Notes: generated from the letters alone by a model not told the origin. Positions 10,243-20,342 are shown, counted from the stretch's first letter. The stretch: DNA of 64,000 bases from Gemmatimonadota bacterium (GCA_029262175.1 JAJCZV010000026.1:1-64000); one strand, 5' to 3'. Numbers and translations are program-made.

Positions 10243-11553
10243 ATGAGGTTGGCTCAACGTATCCGAGCCCCTCGAGGGCGACCAGCTTGGTACCCGCCCG
10301 CCACGCTGCTGTTTGTCGTCGTGTGCTTCGCCGCAAGCGCGTGCTCCGGACCCTCAAGCGAGCGGTCCCGCGAGGGCTCACGCGAGCTGGCCGGCGGTAC
10401 GGGCCGTTCGGCCCTCCAACCCGGGATTGAAGTTCTGCTCCGCGACTCGTCGCACCTGATCCAAGGCCGCCGACTTGGGCTGATTACGAATCGCAGCGGG
10501 GTTTCGAGCGACGGGTCGAGTTCCATCGATCTGCTCAGCGCGGATCCCAACTCGGACCTGGTGGCGCTATTCGCTCCTGAGCACGGCATTCGGGCCACGG
10601 TAGGTGAGGGTGTGCTCGTGGCTGACGAAGTCGATGGTGAAACCGGCATCCGCATATACTCTCTCTATGGCGAGACTCGTGCCCCGACCCCGAGCATGCT
10701 GCGTGAGATCGATGTCCTCGCGTTCGACCTTCAGGACATCGGGGCGCGCTACTACACGTACGTCTCGACGATGGCCGTTTCGATGCGCGCGGCGGGTGAG
10801 GCGGGAATCCCCTTTTTGGTTCTCGATCGGCCGAACCCGATCGGGGAGTTGACTCAAGGACCGATGTTGGATCCTGAGTTCGCGACGTTCGTCGGGTTGT
10901 ACCCCATCCCGGTCCGCCATGGCATGACCGCTGGAGAACTCGCCCGATTGTTTGTCGGAGAGTTCGGCATCGATGTCGAACTCCACGTGGTTCCGGTCGC
11001 CGGGCTGACGCGCGGCGTGTGGTTGGACCAAGGCGGCCTGCCCTGGGTGCCGCCGTCGCTCAACATGCCCACGATCGAAAGCGCGACACACTATCCCGGG
11101 ACGTGTTTGTTCGAGGGCACGAACCTCTCCGTCGGCCGTGGCACTCCGCGCGCATTTCAAGTTCTGGGCGCGCCCTGGATCGATGGAGGAGCATGGGCCG
11201 CTCGGCTGACCGATCGGAATCTCCCTGGGGTTCGATTTCTTCCCGTCGCGTTTGCTCCCGACGCTCCGAGCGATGGAAAGTTCGATGGGGTGACGTTGTC
11301 CGGAATTCGGCTGATCGTGGTCGATCGCGAACGCTACGATCCGGTCGCGACCGCGACGGCGGCGTTACTCGATGGCTACGCGCTGGCCGGCGACGAATGG
11401 GTATGGAACACCCGACACTTCGACCGATTGGCGGGGAGCGCTCGACTGCGAGAGGCCATCGTACGAGGGGACGAGCTAGAAGAGATCGCGGAAAGTTGGG
11501 GCGGCGGCCTCGCCGAGTTCGAGGAATTACGGCGACCATACCTCATCTACTGA
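10243..11553 (+). CDS. namZ: DUF1343 lipoprotein, NamZ-type exo-beta-N-acetylmuramidase
   Basis: 436 residues. A lipoprotein signal ends in ASAC near residue 34. DUF1343 hallmarks follow in order: LGLITNRSG, LFAPEHGIRA, DLQDIGARYYTY, VLDRPNPIG, PSLNMPT and FEGTNLSVGRGTP. The family member characterised in Bacillus releases terminal N-acetylmuramic acid from peptidoglycan fragments, in sequence with NagZ and AmiE. The gene is divergent from the NagZ/AmiE-like fusion, with only 40 bases between starts, so the two probably share control. The reading frame is open further upstream to 9928, but that part antisense-overlaps the GH3 gene and lacks a signal; the ATG at 10243 is chosen because the signal peptide begins there. 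Confidence 0.9.
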   Translation: MRLAQRIRAPRGRPAWYPPATLLFVVVCFAASACSGPSSERSREGSRELAGGTGRSALQPGIEVLLRDSSHLIQGRRLGLITNRSGVSSDGSSSIDLLSADPNSDLVALFAPEHGIRATVGEGVLVADEVDGETGIRIYSLYGETRAPTPSMLREIDVLAFDLQDIGARYYTYVSTMAVSMRAAGEAGIPFLVLDRPNPIGELTQGPMLDPEFATFVGLYPIPVRHGMTAGELARLFVGEFGIDVELHVVPVAGLTRGVWLDQGGLPWVPPSLNMPTIESATHYPGTCLFEGTNLSVGRGTPRAFQVLGAPWIDGGAWAARLTDRNLPGVRFLPVAFAPDAPSDGKFDGVTLSGIRLIVVDRERYDPVATATAALLDGYALAGDEWVWNTRHFDRLAGSARLREAIVRGDELEEIAESWGGGLAEFEELRRPYLIY

Positions 11554-11571
11554 TTGAACGCGCGGACTACG

Positions 11572-12513
11572 TCACCGCGGGACGAGGACGTTCCCGCTGA
11601 GCGGGTGGATCTCCGCCTCGATCGGCGTCTCGCCCCGAGGCTCTCCATCGATTTGGATCGCCACGGGCGGGTCGGATTCGATGCGAACTTTCTTTGCCTG
11701 CAGGAAGATCATCCGATCATCCCCGCCGAATTGACGACGCGCCACGCGCCACAGGATCCGAGCCACCTCGGGCAGGTTTCTGGGGGCATAGATGCAGACG
11801 TCCATGAGGCCGTCCTGGAACGAAGACTCGGGCGCGAGTTGGACTTCCACAGGCAGCGAGCCCGCACCCAGTTGGCCGGCGTTGGCAAGCAGAACCATCG
11901 AGGCATTGACCCGCACCTCGTGATCATCCGCGACGATGAGAAACTCGGCGGTCTTCGGCGTCATGACGTTCTTGAGACCGCTATAGAGGTAGGCGGCGAA
12001 GCCCAAGCGGTTTTTTAGCTCGCTGGTGGCGTCGGTCATGACCTCGGCGTCGAGACCCGCTCCTGCGATCAGCGCGAAATGCTCGCCGTTCGCACGACCC
12101 AGATCCACCTGTGCGACGCGACCCTCGACCGCGACGCGGACGCTGTCCTCGAGCGAGCTGGGGATCGAGAAGTTGAGGGCGAGTTGATTTCCGGTCCCGA
12201 ACGGCACGATCGCGACTGGCACGTCGGTGCCCGCCGTACCGCGTAGTGCGATCCCGACGGTCCCGTCGCCGCCAACCGCCGCAACCGCCCGATATCCGCG
12301 GGCCGCCGCCGCCTGAACGGCGCGCAGACCCTCCTCCGGTGTGGCCGGCTCGACGATGTCGAACGGGACGCCGCGCGCCGCGAAGGCACCGCCTAAGCGG
12401 CGCCGGAGCGCTTCCGGCTGCCCTCCGCTGGCACCTGGGTTCAGCAATACGAGAAACCGCTCGGAGTCGGCGTACGGATACTCGCCGTGCGCTCCGCTAC
12501 CATTCTGCTGCAC
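11572..12513 (-). CDS. Diacylglycerol kinase-family lipid kinase (DagK/YegS-like)
   Basis: 313 residues, normal for the family. The nucleotide-binding motifs are clear: LNPGASGG near residue 25, VGGDGTVG near residue 80, and PFGTGNQLA near residue 104. These soluble kinases phosphorylate diacylglycerol or related lipids at the membrane, recycling diacylglycerol to phosphatidic acid. The gene converges with namZ (18 bases between stops) and is 143 bases downstream of tamB. The exact lipid substrate cannot be told from sequence. Confidence 0.9.
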   Translation of the reverse strand: MQQNGSGAHGEYPYADSERFLVLLNPGASGGQPEALRRRLGGAFAARGVPFDIVEPATPEEGLRAVQAAAARGYRAVAAVGGDGTVGIALRGTAGTDVPVAIVPFGTGNQLALNFSIPSSLEDSVRVAVEGRVAQVDLGRANGEHFALIAGAGLDAEVMTDATSELKNRLGFAAYLYSGLKNVMTPKTAEFLIVADDHEVRVNASMVLLANAGQLGAGSLPVEVQLAPESSFQDGLMDVCIYAPRNLPEVARILWRVARRQFGGDDRMIFLQAKKVRIESDPPVAIQIDGEPRGETPIEAEIHPLSGNVLVPR

Positions 12514-12656
12514 TCAGCCTCCGCGACGGGGATATCGGCCAACCGAACTCGGGCAAGAAGTCACCTCAGCCGAGCGCCCAGACGTTCCGCGCAAAGAGAC
12601 GCCAGCGCAACCTCGCCGCCGGTGCGGACCGAGAAAACGTCTTGTGCGCCCCGACG

Positions 12657-15600
12657 CTAGAAGTCCCAGTCCCGGAACAGGAACAACCCAAACGTCTGCT
12701 CGTTCGACAAGCTGCCCCCACCCGACAACCCGAATAGCCGTTCATCGAAACGGCTGTCGGCCCGGGCCTCGAACGTCCAGTTGTCGCGGAAGTTCCATTC
12801 GACCGTCGCCCGCGGCGGCCCCCCACCGAGAGACTGCGCAAAGGAGAGAAAAATATCTTGCGTCGCGTAGATACCGAACTCGACAGACGTGCGGTCGAAC
12901 TCGTTCTGCGCGCCAAGAAGCGTATTCGAACCGACGCCGCCGTCGACCGATCTCAGATTGAAGTAGGACAGGCCGGTCGATCCCACGAGCGCCGAGCTGA
13001 TTCCAGAGCTGACCGTGCCCAAGAACGTCTGCCGAAGCAGGCGCTGGCCGAGTTGCGCATCCGCCGACCGATAGCACGGCGTCCCGACAGCCAGGTAACA
13101 CAGTCGATCGGTGTTGCTCATCGATGGCACGCTCGACAACTCCAGGGTGCTCTCTCGGAGCGTGCCCCCGATTCGCGCTTCGATCACGACGGGCCCGCGC
13201 TCGGTTCGATTACGATACTCCGCCGTGATGTCGAGGGTCGGATTGAAGTCTGGCCTCCCCAAAAACTGAATCGAGCCCTGCGTGATGCGAAGCGACTGCA
13301 CGTAGGGAGGCAGGCGATCAAACCGATAGGTACCGCGCTGGAGATTCACCCCGCCGGTCACGGTCAAGGAATCCCGTGCACGATCCACGTGGACCGACAG
13401 CCCCTGGGCTGCCATCTCCATGTCGAGTTCGGGCGACCTGAGCCAAAGATTCGGACCGAGCCCCACGTCGGCGTCGACCATCAAGTTGTCCATGAAATCA
13501 TTTCGAAAACGCTCCAGCAATCGACGGTCGCCGACCGATGCGGAATCGAGGAGCGCATAGACCGATGGGTCGCTCAGGTCGATGACTTGGCTCGCACGCA
13601 AGAACTCGTCGGGTCTCAAATCTCCCTCCGAGAGGCGGTAGCTGCCGGTGAGGCGCGGGCGAGTGTACCGTCCTCCCAGATGACCCCGGCCGCCGATCGC
13701 GAGCGACATATCGAGCCGCGACACGGCGTGGAAGTTCGTGGACACGAGCTGAAGATCGAACTCGGGGTCCGAGAGCGATGCGATATCGACGACGCCATCC
13801 ACCTCCACGAACCCGCCGAGGTCGGACGCGACGCGGGCCCCGGTGATCCGAGCTTCCCGGCCCGAGAACTCGATCTCCCCCCTCACCCGAGTCATCCAGA
13901 CGCCGAGATCCGGTACCCAGGCGCGGCCGTCATGCAGAACCAGGTCTCCTCCGTAGCGCAGCTCCCCCGGTGCTCCGCGGAGGCTGACATTCGCCCCAGC
14001 CGACCCCGAGATCTCTTCGAGCCCTTGCACTTTGAGCTCGACGAGTGCGAGCGGCACGCTGTCGCCTTGGATTCTGAAATCGATCGGGTCTTCGAGAAGA
14101 CGACGCTCCACCTTGGTCATCGAGAGGTCGGCGCGGACCGACCCACTGAGCCGCGCCAACCGCGCTCGACCGCTGGTGAGGTCGATGGCCCCCTCGATTC
14201 GTCGATCCGAGTACTCCGCCGTCGCCTCGAGACCGGAAAACCGCTGGTTTCGAATCGAGGGATCGACGACACGCAACGTCGTGACGAGTCGAGGGCTCGC
14301 GAGGGTCCCGGTGAGACGCCCGGATCCTTGCAGCGTCCCGCCGACTTCTGGCGTTTCCGAAAATAGATAGCCGAGTTGATCGACACGGACTCCCACGATC
14401 GCCAGACGCATCTCACCCTCCCCGACGGCGGGGATGCGACCATCGGCTTCGAACCGGCCGAGCGCGCCGGTGATCGCCAAATCGTCGACGATCAGCACCG
14501 AGTCGGAGTAGGTGATCCGCGTGGGGCTGATGAGGGTCGATTCGAGCTTCCCTAGCCGAACCCGGAGGCGGTCCAGCCCCGTCGACCAGGTGTCGCCCGC
14601 TACGAGATCGCCGCTCGCCGAAAGCTCGAAGGTGGAGTCACGTCTCGCGTGAACATCCAACGTCACTGCGCCCGGCTCGGTGCGTTCGAACCGCACCGAC
14701 AACGAGTCGAGGCGTCGTCCGTTCAGCTCTACACCGGATGCGACGACTTGCGTGATCGCGACGTCCGTACTCGGTGGATCGAGCAGCTGGACCCGCGCGG
14801 ATAGCGTATCGGCTCGATAGCCCTTGTACCGAGCCTGAGAGCCCTCGACGAAGGCTTCGACCGTGAAGTCCTCCCAGCTTCCGACCGCGACACCACGCGC
14901 GGAGAGTCGACCCGCGAGCCCCTCGTTGGAGGATTCTTCCGGGTCGTCACGGAACACGGCCTCGAAGCTCTCGAACAACGCCTCACCGGCTTCGGCGACC
15001 TCACCACCCGGGATCTCATTTGCGAACCAACGGTTCCAGCGCGCGAGGTCTCGGACGTCGGCCTCGAACTCGAGTGTCCCGAGCTGACCTTCCGCGAGCC
15101 CGAACCTGCCTCGTCCCGACAAATTGCCTACGTCCGACGTGAGCGTCAGCGTGTCGATGGTGGCCAGGCCGTTTGCGACGCGAAAACGAAGGAAACTGTC
15201 AAAGATCTCCGCTCGGTCCAGTTCGGAGGGCAGAACCTCCAGGTCGAACGAAGCGTTCAGAGTCGCGAGGTCGACCCCGCGGCCGTTCACGCGACCTCGC
15301 ACCGCCAAACGCGATGCGGGTGCGCCTTCGAGCCACTGATCCAGCGACAAGGTCGACGCCTCGATCTGCGCGTCGTACTCGGGCTCCTCTGCATCGAGAA
15401 CGAAAGTGCCGTCGATCGTGAGCTGGCCCCGCTCGGTCTGAAGCGTGGCGCTGGCCGACAGCCCCGACATGTCGCCGCGGGCGCGGACGGGACCGGACAC
15501 CTCTCCGGCCAGGTCGACGTCCGGGACCCACGGTCGCAACACGGTCAGCGCCAGGGGGGCCACGTCGAGGGCGACGTCGACGGAAGGGGCCTCGCCCAGG

Positions 15601-17165
15601 GTCAACGTTCCCGAACCCGAGACGCGTGACAGGTCCCCGCCGGGGGTGCGGTGAGACACGTCGGCGTCGAATGCGAGGTCGTCTCCGCCCGACCGGTCCA
15701 GCGTCATCGTGCCGTTGACCCGGCCGCTGAGCGACGGGTCCAAACCCAATAGCCCAGCCCACCGAGGCTCGAAGGTTCGGAGGCCGAGCGCGAGGCCGCG
15801 GAGCGGATAAGGCTCGACCAGTCCCACCCGGCCGCGGGCCCGGAGACCGGAGGGCGCGATTCCCGGCTCGAGGTCTTCGAACGTCACATCCGCGTCGATC
15901 GTCAGGCTGTTTGTCCGCCCCGAACCGCGGACCGCCCCGCGCAGCCAACCGTCCATCGCCGTCTCTCGGTCGAGCAGCTTGTCCAACCACTGGATCCGCA
16001 CCGGATCGAGGACGAGGTCGATGTCTTGGAAACGGGGCGTCCCTTCGAGAGCCAGCGTGAAGCCGCCCCGGATCCGGGTGTCTTCGCTCCTCGCGTCGGC
16101 ATCTGTGATCTGCACGATCAAGTCCTCGCCTCGCGAAGACAGATCGATCGCCATCGGTCCGCCCCCGGTCTCCGGCAAAGGAGTGGGCAACCAGGCCAGA
16201 TCCCGAAAGTCGATCGGATCCGCGGTCAATCTGAACTCGTATTCGAGCGGACTGTTGCCGACCACCCAACCGCTTCCAAACAACACCGACCCCTCGGTCT
16301 CGAACCGCTCGACCTCAATCTGGATCGAATCGCCAAACGTGGCGGTGGCCGAAAGGCGCTGGATCTCTAGCGGCTGCCGGACCGCGTGTAGCGTCCCGCT
16401 CACCTCTTGCAGCTGAATCTGCAGCGGTCGAGGCGGATCGATGATCCGCAGCGTCGGGAAGCGTCCGAGGATGTTGTCGAGTCGAAACGACTTCTCGAAC
16501 TCGCCTTCGGCGGTCTCATGCAGCGCCCACAGCGACTCGCCAGCGCGAGCTTCTCTCAGCGCGCGCTCCTTCTCTGGCCCCTCCATCGTCTCGGTCCACG
16601 GCATGCGGACCGCTATGGTGCCGGCTTCGATGCTCGCATCCCCAAAGAGTACGCGGAACCCGCTTGCGCGCCGCGACGTGTCTGGGGTGGGCAGCGCCGA
16701 GGCGGCGGAATCTCCAGCGGCTACGGCCAGCGCCGTCGAGTCGCGCGCTGTGTCCGGCGCGGCGCCGAACGAATTCTGGTCGAGTTCGCGCGAGCCCCCA
16801 AACACACGGTCGTAGTTCCACCGGCCGTTCGCCTCTTGAATGATGTGGATGTCCGCCGCCTTGGCGTGGAGACGCCGCACTCTTAGCTGTTTGCGGAACA
16901 GAGCGATCGGGTCGTACTCGATCGTCACCGTGTCGAGCGCCACAAAAATCTCGGAATCGGGATCACGGATTTCGAAACGACTGATCGTGATCCGGGTGAG
17001 GAGGTTTCCGTCGAGGACCGGTCCGATTCGAACCTCCCCGTTTATTTCGGCCGCGAGCACCCGTTGCAGAAGCGACACCGCCGCGTTTCGGCCGGTCTCG
17101 GTTTGCGTAAACTGATACAGCGCGAGCGCGATCCCGAGCGAGATCAAGCCGAGCACACGCGCCAA
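12657..17165 (-). CDS. tamB: TamB-like translocation/assembly module protein (DUF490)
   Basis: 1502 residues from a TTG start. A single N-terminal membrane segment (about 3-18) is followed by a very long, regular beta-strand-rich body of AsmA/TamB type and a C-terminal DUF490 domain (about 1100-1502) ending in phenylalanine. TamB proteins bridge inner and outer membranes and move phospholipid and/or help assemble outer-membrane proteins with an Omp85 partner, here the gene just upstream. The frame stays open back to a CTG at 17300 that overlaps the Omp85 stop; the extension is proline-rich and then strongly basic (about ten Arg/Lys just before the membrane segment), as expected for a cytoplasmic N-tail, so the true start may lie there. 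Confidence 0.92.
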   Translation of the reverse strand: MARVLGLISLGIALALYQFTQTETGRNAAVSLLQRVLAAEINGEVRIGPVLDGNLLTRITISRFEIRDPDSEIFVALDTVTIEYDPIALFRKQLRVRRLHAKAADIHIIQEANGRWNYDRVFGGSRELDQNSFGAAPDTARDSTALAVAAGDSAASALPTPDTSRRASGFRVLFGDASIEAGTIAVRMPWTETMEGPEKERALREARAGESLWALHETAEGEFEKSFRLDNILGRFPTLRIIDPPRPLQIQLQEVSGTLHAVRQPLEIQRLSATATFGDSIQIEVERFETEGSVLFGSGWVVGNSPLEYEFRLTADPIDFRDLAWLPTPLPETGGGPMAIDLSSRGEDLIVQITDADARSEDTRIRGGFTLALEGTPRFQDIDLVLDPVRIQWLDKLLDRETAMDGWLRGAVRGSGRTNSLTIDADVTFEDLEPGIAPSGLRARGRVGLVEPYPLRGLALGLRTFEPRWAGLLGLDPSLSGRVNGTMTLDRSGGDDLAFDADVSHRTPGGDLSRVSGSGTLTLGEAPSVDVALDVAPLALTVLRPWVPDVDLAGEVSGPVRARGDMSGLSASATLQTERGQLTIDGTFVLDAEEPEYDAQIEASTLSLDQWLEGAPASRLAVRGRVNGRGVDLATLNASFDLEVLPSELDRAEIFDSFLRFRVANGLATIDTLTLTSDVGNLSGRGRFGLAEGQLGTLEFEADVRDLARWNRWFANEIPGGEVAEAGEALFESFEAVFRDDPEESSNEGLAGRLSARGVAVGSWEDFTVEAFVEGSQARYKGYRADTLSARVQLLDPPSTDVAITQVVASGVELNGRRLDSLSVRFERTEPGAVTLDVHARRDSTFELSASGDLVAGDTWSTGLDRLRVRLGKLESTLISPTRITYSDSVLIVDDLAITGALGRFEADGRIPAVGEGEMRLAIVGVRVDQLGYLFSETPEVGGTLQGSGRLTGTLASPRLVTTLRVVDPSIRNQRFSGLEATAEYSDRRIEGAIDLTSGRARLARLSGSVRADLSMTKVERRLLEDPIDFRIQGDSVPLALVELKVQGLEEISGSAGANVSLRGAPGELRYGGDLVLHDGRAWVPDLGVWMTRVRGEIEFSGREARITGARVASDLGGFVEVDGVVDIASLSDPEFDLQLVSTNFHAVSRLDMSLAIGGRGHLGGRYTRPRLTGSYRLSEGDLRPDEFLRASQVIDLSDPSVYALLDSASVGDRRLLERFRNDFMDNLMVDADVGLGPNLWLRSPELDMEMAAQGLSVHVDRARDSLTVTGGVNLQRGTYRFDRLPPYVQSLRITQGSIQFLGRPDFNPTLDITAEYRNRTERGPVVIEARIGGTLRESTLELSSVPSMSNTDRLCYLAVGTPCYRSADAQLGQRLLRQTFLGTVSSGISSALVGSTGLSYFNLRSVDGGVGSNTLLGAQNEFDRTSVEFGIYATQDIFLSFAQSLGGGPPRATVEWNFRDNWTFEARADSRFDERLFGLSGGGSLSNEQTFGLFLFRDWDF

Positions 17166-17296
17166 GAGTCGTGCGCGCTTGCGTCGCCGAATCGATCGAC
17201 GGCTACGCCGTTCGGCGCGTGGATCGGCCTCCGACGTTGAAGACCGTTCGTCGGAGCCCGGCGCTTGCGGCGGAGGAACCTCGGGCTCGTCGGGGG

Positions 17297-19480
17297 TCAG
17301 AATGCTTCTCCGATCGAAATATGGAACTGAAATCGTCGCAGAATCTCACGAAGCAACGACGGGTTGTCGAACGTAAACGGATCGAAGAGCACTGGATTGT
17401 CGATCTCGATCAGGGTTCCGTTGTCGAGCGAGACGACCACAGGTAGTTGAGTCGATCCGGATGGATCATACCCCACGTCGAGCCGAATAGGGCCAATGGG
17501 GCTCCGGAAGCGAATCCCGGCGCCGGGGGTCCAGATGGGCGCTTCGATGTTGGAGAGATCTTTCCAGACGTTACCCGCGTCCAAGAACAGCACCATGCCC
17601 CAGCGCTGGCTCAATGTCTCGCGTAGTTCAAAGCTCACTTCGAAGGATGCGTTGCCGCCGGTGGGTCGTTGGGTAAACGCGCCCGGATCCTCCGCCGCTA
17701 GTCGGTCGACGCAGTTTCTGAGCGCCTCCATCGCGCAATCTTCCAACTGGTCGGCCAGAAGCACGCGTGGACCCAATAGGTTTTGGCCAAAGCCGCGCAC
17801 GCTCTGGGAACCCCCGGCAAAAAACCGCTTCCCAGGGTGGACGATCTCCTGGGCGCGGGTGGGATCGGTCACCGAGAACGGACCCCGGGTCGGCTCGACG
17901 ACACCCACGCGGGTTCGCCCGGCCAGAACCGACCCTGGAGCGAGCTGTGCGAAACCCGCCACTTGGAAGGTCCCCCGCACGTACCGGTAAGCCGAGCCGG
18001 TGATCGTGCTGGCGTTTTCCAGTTCGGCCGTCATGTAGAAGCCGTCGGTGGGTTGGATCGCGTCGTTCGTGCCCGTGAAGATCCAGTCAAACGACACGGG
18101 AGCCAACCAGCGAGCCTGCGACACGGTCGCGATGTCCTCAGGCGCGCAAAAACCGAAGTTCACGCAGAAGAAGATGTCGGCGGACTCTTCATCGAAGCCG
18201 GTGAACTCGGGTTGGTAACCAAACGTCGCCGTCATGCGTCGGTTGAGCCGGCGCGTAAACGCGAACTCAGCCCCCACGCCTTCCCGAATAAAGACGTCCG
18301 GCACGGTCTCTCGCTCCCCGAACAGGGTCGCCCGAAAGCTGTTCCGCCCGGAAAGGAACACGGGGACAAACAGCTCGGTCTGCAAAAGAAAGTTGAGCGT
18401 TCGAAAATCAGAGTCGGTCCCGACATCGGAACACGGAAACGCCCCACCGAGTTGCTGAGCGAAGATGTTTTTTAGCCGGGCAGTGACCGACAGACGCTTG
18501 GCCCCGCCGAACAAATTCCGGTGCGTAAGGGTGGCCTCCGTTTGCAGACACTCGTCCGTACTCCAACCGAACCCGCCGCGAGCCGCTCGAGTGATCGCCG
18601 GCGTCACGACGACATCGACGTCTACGATCGAGTCTCCCGCGGCACCGGGCGCACGGCTGTGGGTGATGGCCGCGAACCGAACGGCTTCGAGCGCGAAAAG
18701 ATTGCGCTGGCTTTGTTCCCCGCGACTTTGACTAAAGAACTGCCCGGATTGAAAGCTAATGAGAGAGCGCACGACGCCCTCCCCGATCGTCTCCGCACCG
18801 GCGAGTCTGATCTCGCCGACGCGAAAGCGTCGACCGGGGCTCACGTCGAGCGTGACTTGAGCCGGACCGCCCGTCACGCGGCGAGCGTCCTGAAGGATGA
18901 GCGCTTCGATGTACCCCTGCTCACGCAGGGCCCGAACAAGGCTGTCCTTCCCGACCTCCAACCGAATCTGATCGAATCGGTCGCCGCTCCCCACTCCGAG
19001 CAGCCGACTTGCCGCGGTCTGCGACATCGTTCGCGGCAGGCCTGTGACCGTAAAGGAATCGATCGCCGTCGACTCGCCTTCCGATACCACGAAGGCCACC
19101 AGCGCGTTCGCACCTTCTGGACGGATGACGTGTTGCACGGAGGAATTGAAGAACCCGCGCAGGGTGTAGAATGTCCGCAGGCGAAGCGCATCGCCTGCGA
19201 CGTCGAGCGAATCCAAGTAACCGCGACGATGCGCAAAGCCCCAATTCGTCAGCAGACAAAAAGGGCTAAGTAAGAGACTCGTGCACTCGGTGCGCTGAGT
19301 CTGGATTACCGCCCGAAGCTCGTTGTCGGAGAACTCTTCGTTGCCATTGAAGATGAGCTTCACGACTTCAGGTGGTCGGACCTGAGCGCTGAGCTGAGCG
19401 GGTGGTGCGAACGACCCAGTCAGCAAGACCGCGCCGACAAGCGCCGGCTTCGCGAAGCGGCTCAGACGTCCGAAGCCCAC
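17297..19480 (-). CDS. Omp85-family outer-membrane assembly protein (BamA/TamA type)
   Basis: About 727 residues from a GTG at 19480. A signal peptide ends near LSAQ. POTRA-type repeats follow, recognisable from phrases such as IFNGNEEFSDNELR and AIDSFTVTGLPR. The C-terminal half is a beta-barrel with the Omp85 motif GGSQSVRGF, then SPIGPIRLDVGYDP and a terminal phenylalanine. Omp85 proteins insert barrels into the outer membrane. Being directly followed by tamB, it could be a TamA equivalent, but it could also be the cell's only BamA. The frame extends to 19603 inside lgt, without signal features; GTG is chosen because the basic-hydrophobic signal begins there. Confidence 0.9.
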   Translation of the reverse strand: MGFGRLSRFAKPALVGAVLLTGSFAPPAQLSAQVRPPEVVKLIFNGNEEFSDNELRAVIQTQRTECTSLLLSPFCLLTNWGFAHRRGYLDSLDVAGDALRLRTFYTLRGFFNSSVQHVIRPEGANALVAFVVSEGESTAIDSFTVTGLPRTMSQTAASRLLGVGSGDRFDQIRLEVGKDSLVRALREQGYIEALILQDARRVTGGPAQVTLDVSPGRRFRVGEIRLAGAETIGEGVVRSLISFQSGQFFSQSRGEQSQRNLFALEAVRFAAITHSRAPGAAGDSIVDVDVVVTPAITRAARGGFGWSTDECLQTEATLTHRNLFGGAKRLSVTARLKNIFAQQLGGAFPCSDVGTDSDFRTLNFLLQTELFVPVFLSGRNSFRATLFGERETVPDVFIREGVGAEFAFTRRLNRRMTATFGYQPEFTGFDEESADIFFCVNFGFCAPEDIATVSQARWLAPVSFDWIFTGTNDAIQPTDGFYMTAELENASTITGSAYRYVRGTFQVAGFAQLAPGSVLAGRTRVGVVEPTRGPFSVTDPTRAQEIVHPGKRFFAGGSQSVRGFGQNLLGPRVLLADQLEDCAMEALRNCVDRLAAEDPGAFTQRPTGGNASFEVSFELRETLSQRWGMVLFLDAGNVWKDLSNIEAPIWTPGAGIRFRSPIGPIRLDVGYDPSGSTQLPVVVSLDNGTLIEIDNPVLFDPFTFDNPSLLREILRRFQFHISIGEAF

Positions 19481-19502
19481 GAGAGTTTTCAGACGGGCAG
19501 AC

Positions 19503-20336
19503 TCATGTCGCCGCCGCGGCCGAAGGTCGACGAAGACGAACGGCGAGCACGATGCCGATGACAATGATGCCGGCGGAGATGGCTTGAGCGACGGTAAACG
19601 CACCTAGGAAACGATCGTCCTTCGCGCGGAAGATTTCCACGAAAAGCCTTTCTGCGCCGGCAAGCACGAGCCACACGCCAAAGAGCCATCCCTGTTTGTG
19701 CGGGTGTTTTCTGATTCGCCACAGGACGAAGAAGAAAAGAAGCGAAAGGCCGGTTTCGTACAGCTGCGTCGGATGCACGGCCAACACTTCGGTATCCGGT
19801 ATGGCTGGATCGACGTTGGCACCGAACCGGCGCAAGTTTGCCGCGGTCGTCGGCGGTTGACCCTGCGGGAAAGCGATGCCGAACCATGACTGCGTCGGCC
19901 GACCATAGTCGTCACCGACAAAAAAGCAGCCGAGTCGTCCGACGGCGTAGGCCAGCGCAAGGGCCGGGGCGACGGCGTCGGCGCCCAAGCCGATCGGAGT
20001 ACTGCGGTGTCTCAAGGCCCAAACGACGCCGATGAACCCTCCGATAAACCCACCATACCACACGAGCCCACCTCGAGAAAACAGCATGCCGAACGGGTCG
20101 AGCGCGGTACGATCCCAATAGAGAAAGACGTAGTACAGCTTGGCGCCGACGATCCCGCCGATCAGCGCCCCGAGCAACATATCGGCGGCCAAGTCCGGGT
20201 CGGAATCAAAGCGCGACAACTCCGCGCGAACCACCATGTAGCCGGCCAGAAAAGCCATCGCCATCAGGAGCCCGAACGAGGTGATCGTCAGCTCGCCGAT
20301 TACCGGCAGGTTCAGCGTGAATAGTTCTGGATACAC
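19503..20336 (-). CDS. lgt: Prolipoprotein diacylglyceryl transferase
   Basis: 277 residues with about seven membrane segments. It transfers diacylglycerol from phosphatidylglycerol to the lipobox cysteine, the first step in making the lipoproteins seen elsewhere in this window. Family signatures: GARLYY-like GAKLYYVF, RGGLVWYGGFIGG, the essential GRLGCFFVGDDYGRP, and HPTQLYE. It lies 6 bases downstream of tsaD and 22 bases upstream of the Omp85 start, so envelope assembly genes are grouped. Confidence 0.97.
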   Translation of the reverse strand: MYPELFTLNLPVIGELTITSFGLLMAMAFLAGYMVVRAELSRFDSDPDLAADMLLGALIGGIVGAKLYYVFLYWDRTALDPFGMLFSRGGLVWYGGFIGGFIGVVWALRHRSTPIGLGADAVAPALALAYAVGRLGCFFVGDDYGRPTQSWFGIAFPQGQPPTTAANLRRFGANVDPAIPDTEVLAVHPTQLYETGLSLLFFFVLWRIRKHPHKQGWLFGVWLVLAGAERLFVEIFRAKDDRFLGAFTVAQAISAGIIVIGIVLAVRLRRPSAAAAT

Positions 20337-20342
20337 GTGTCG

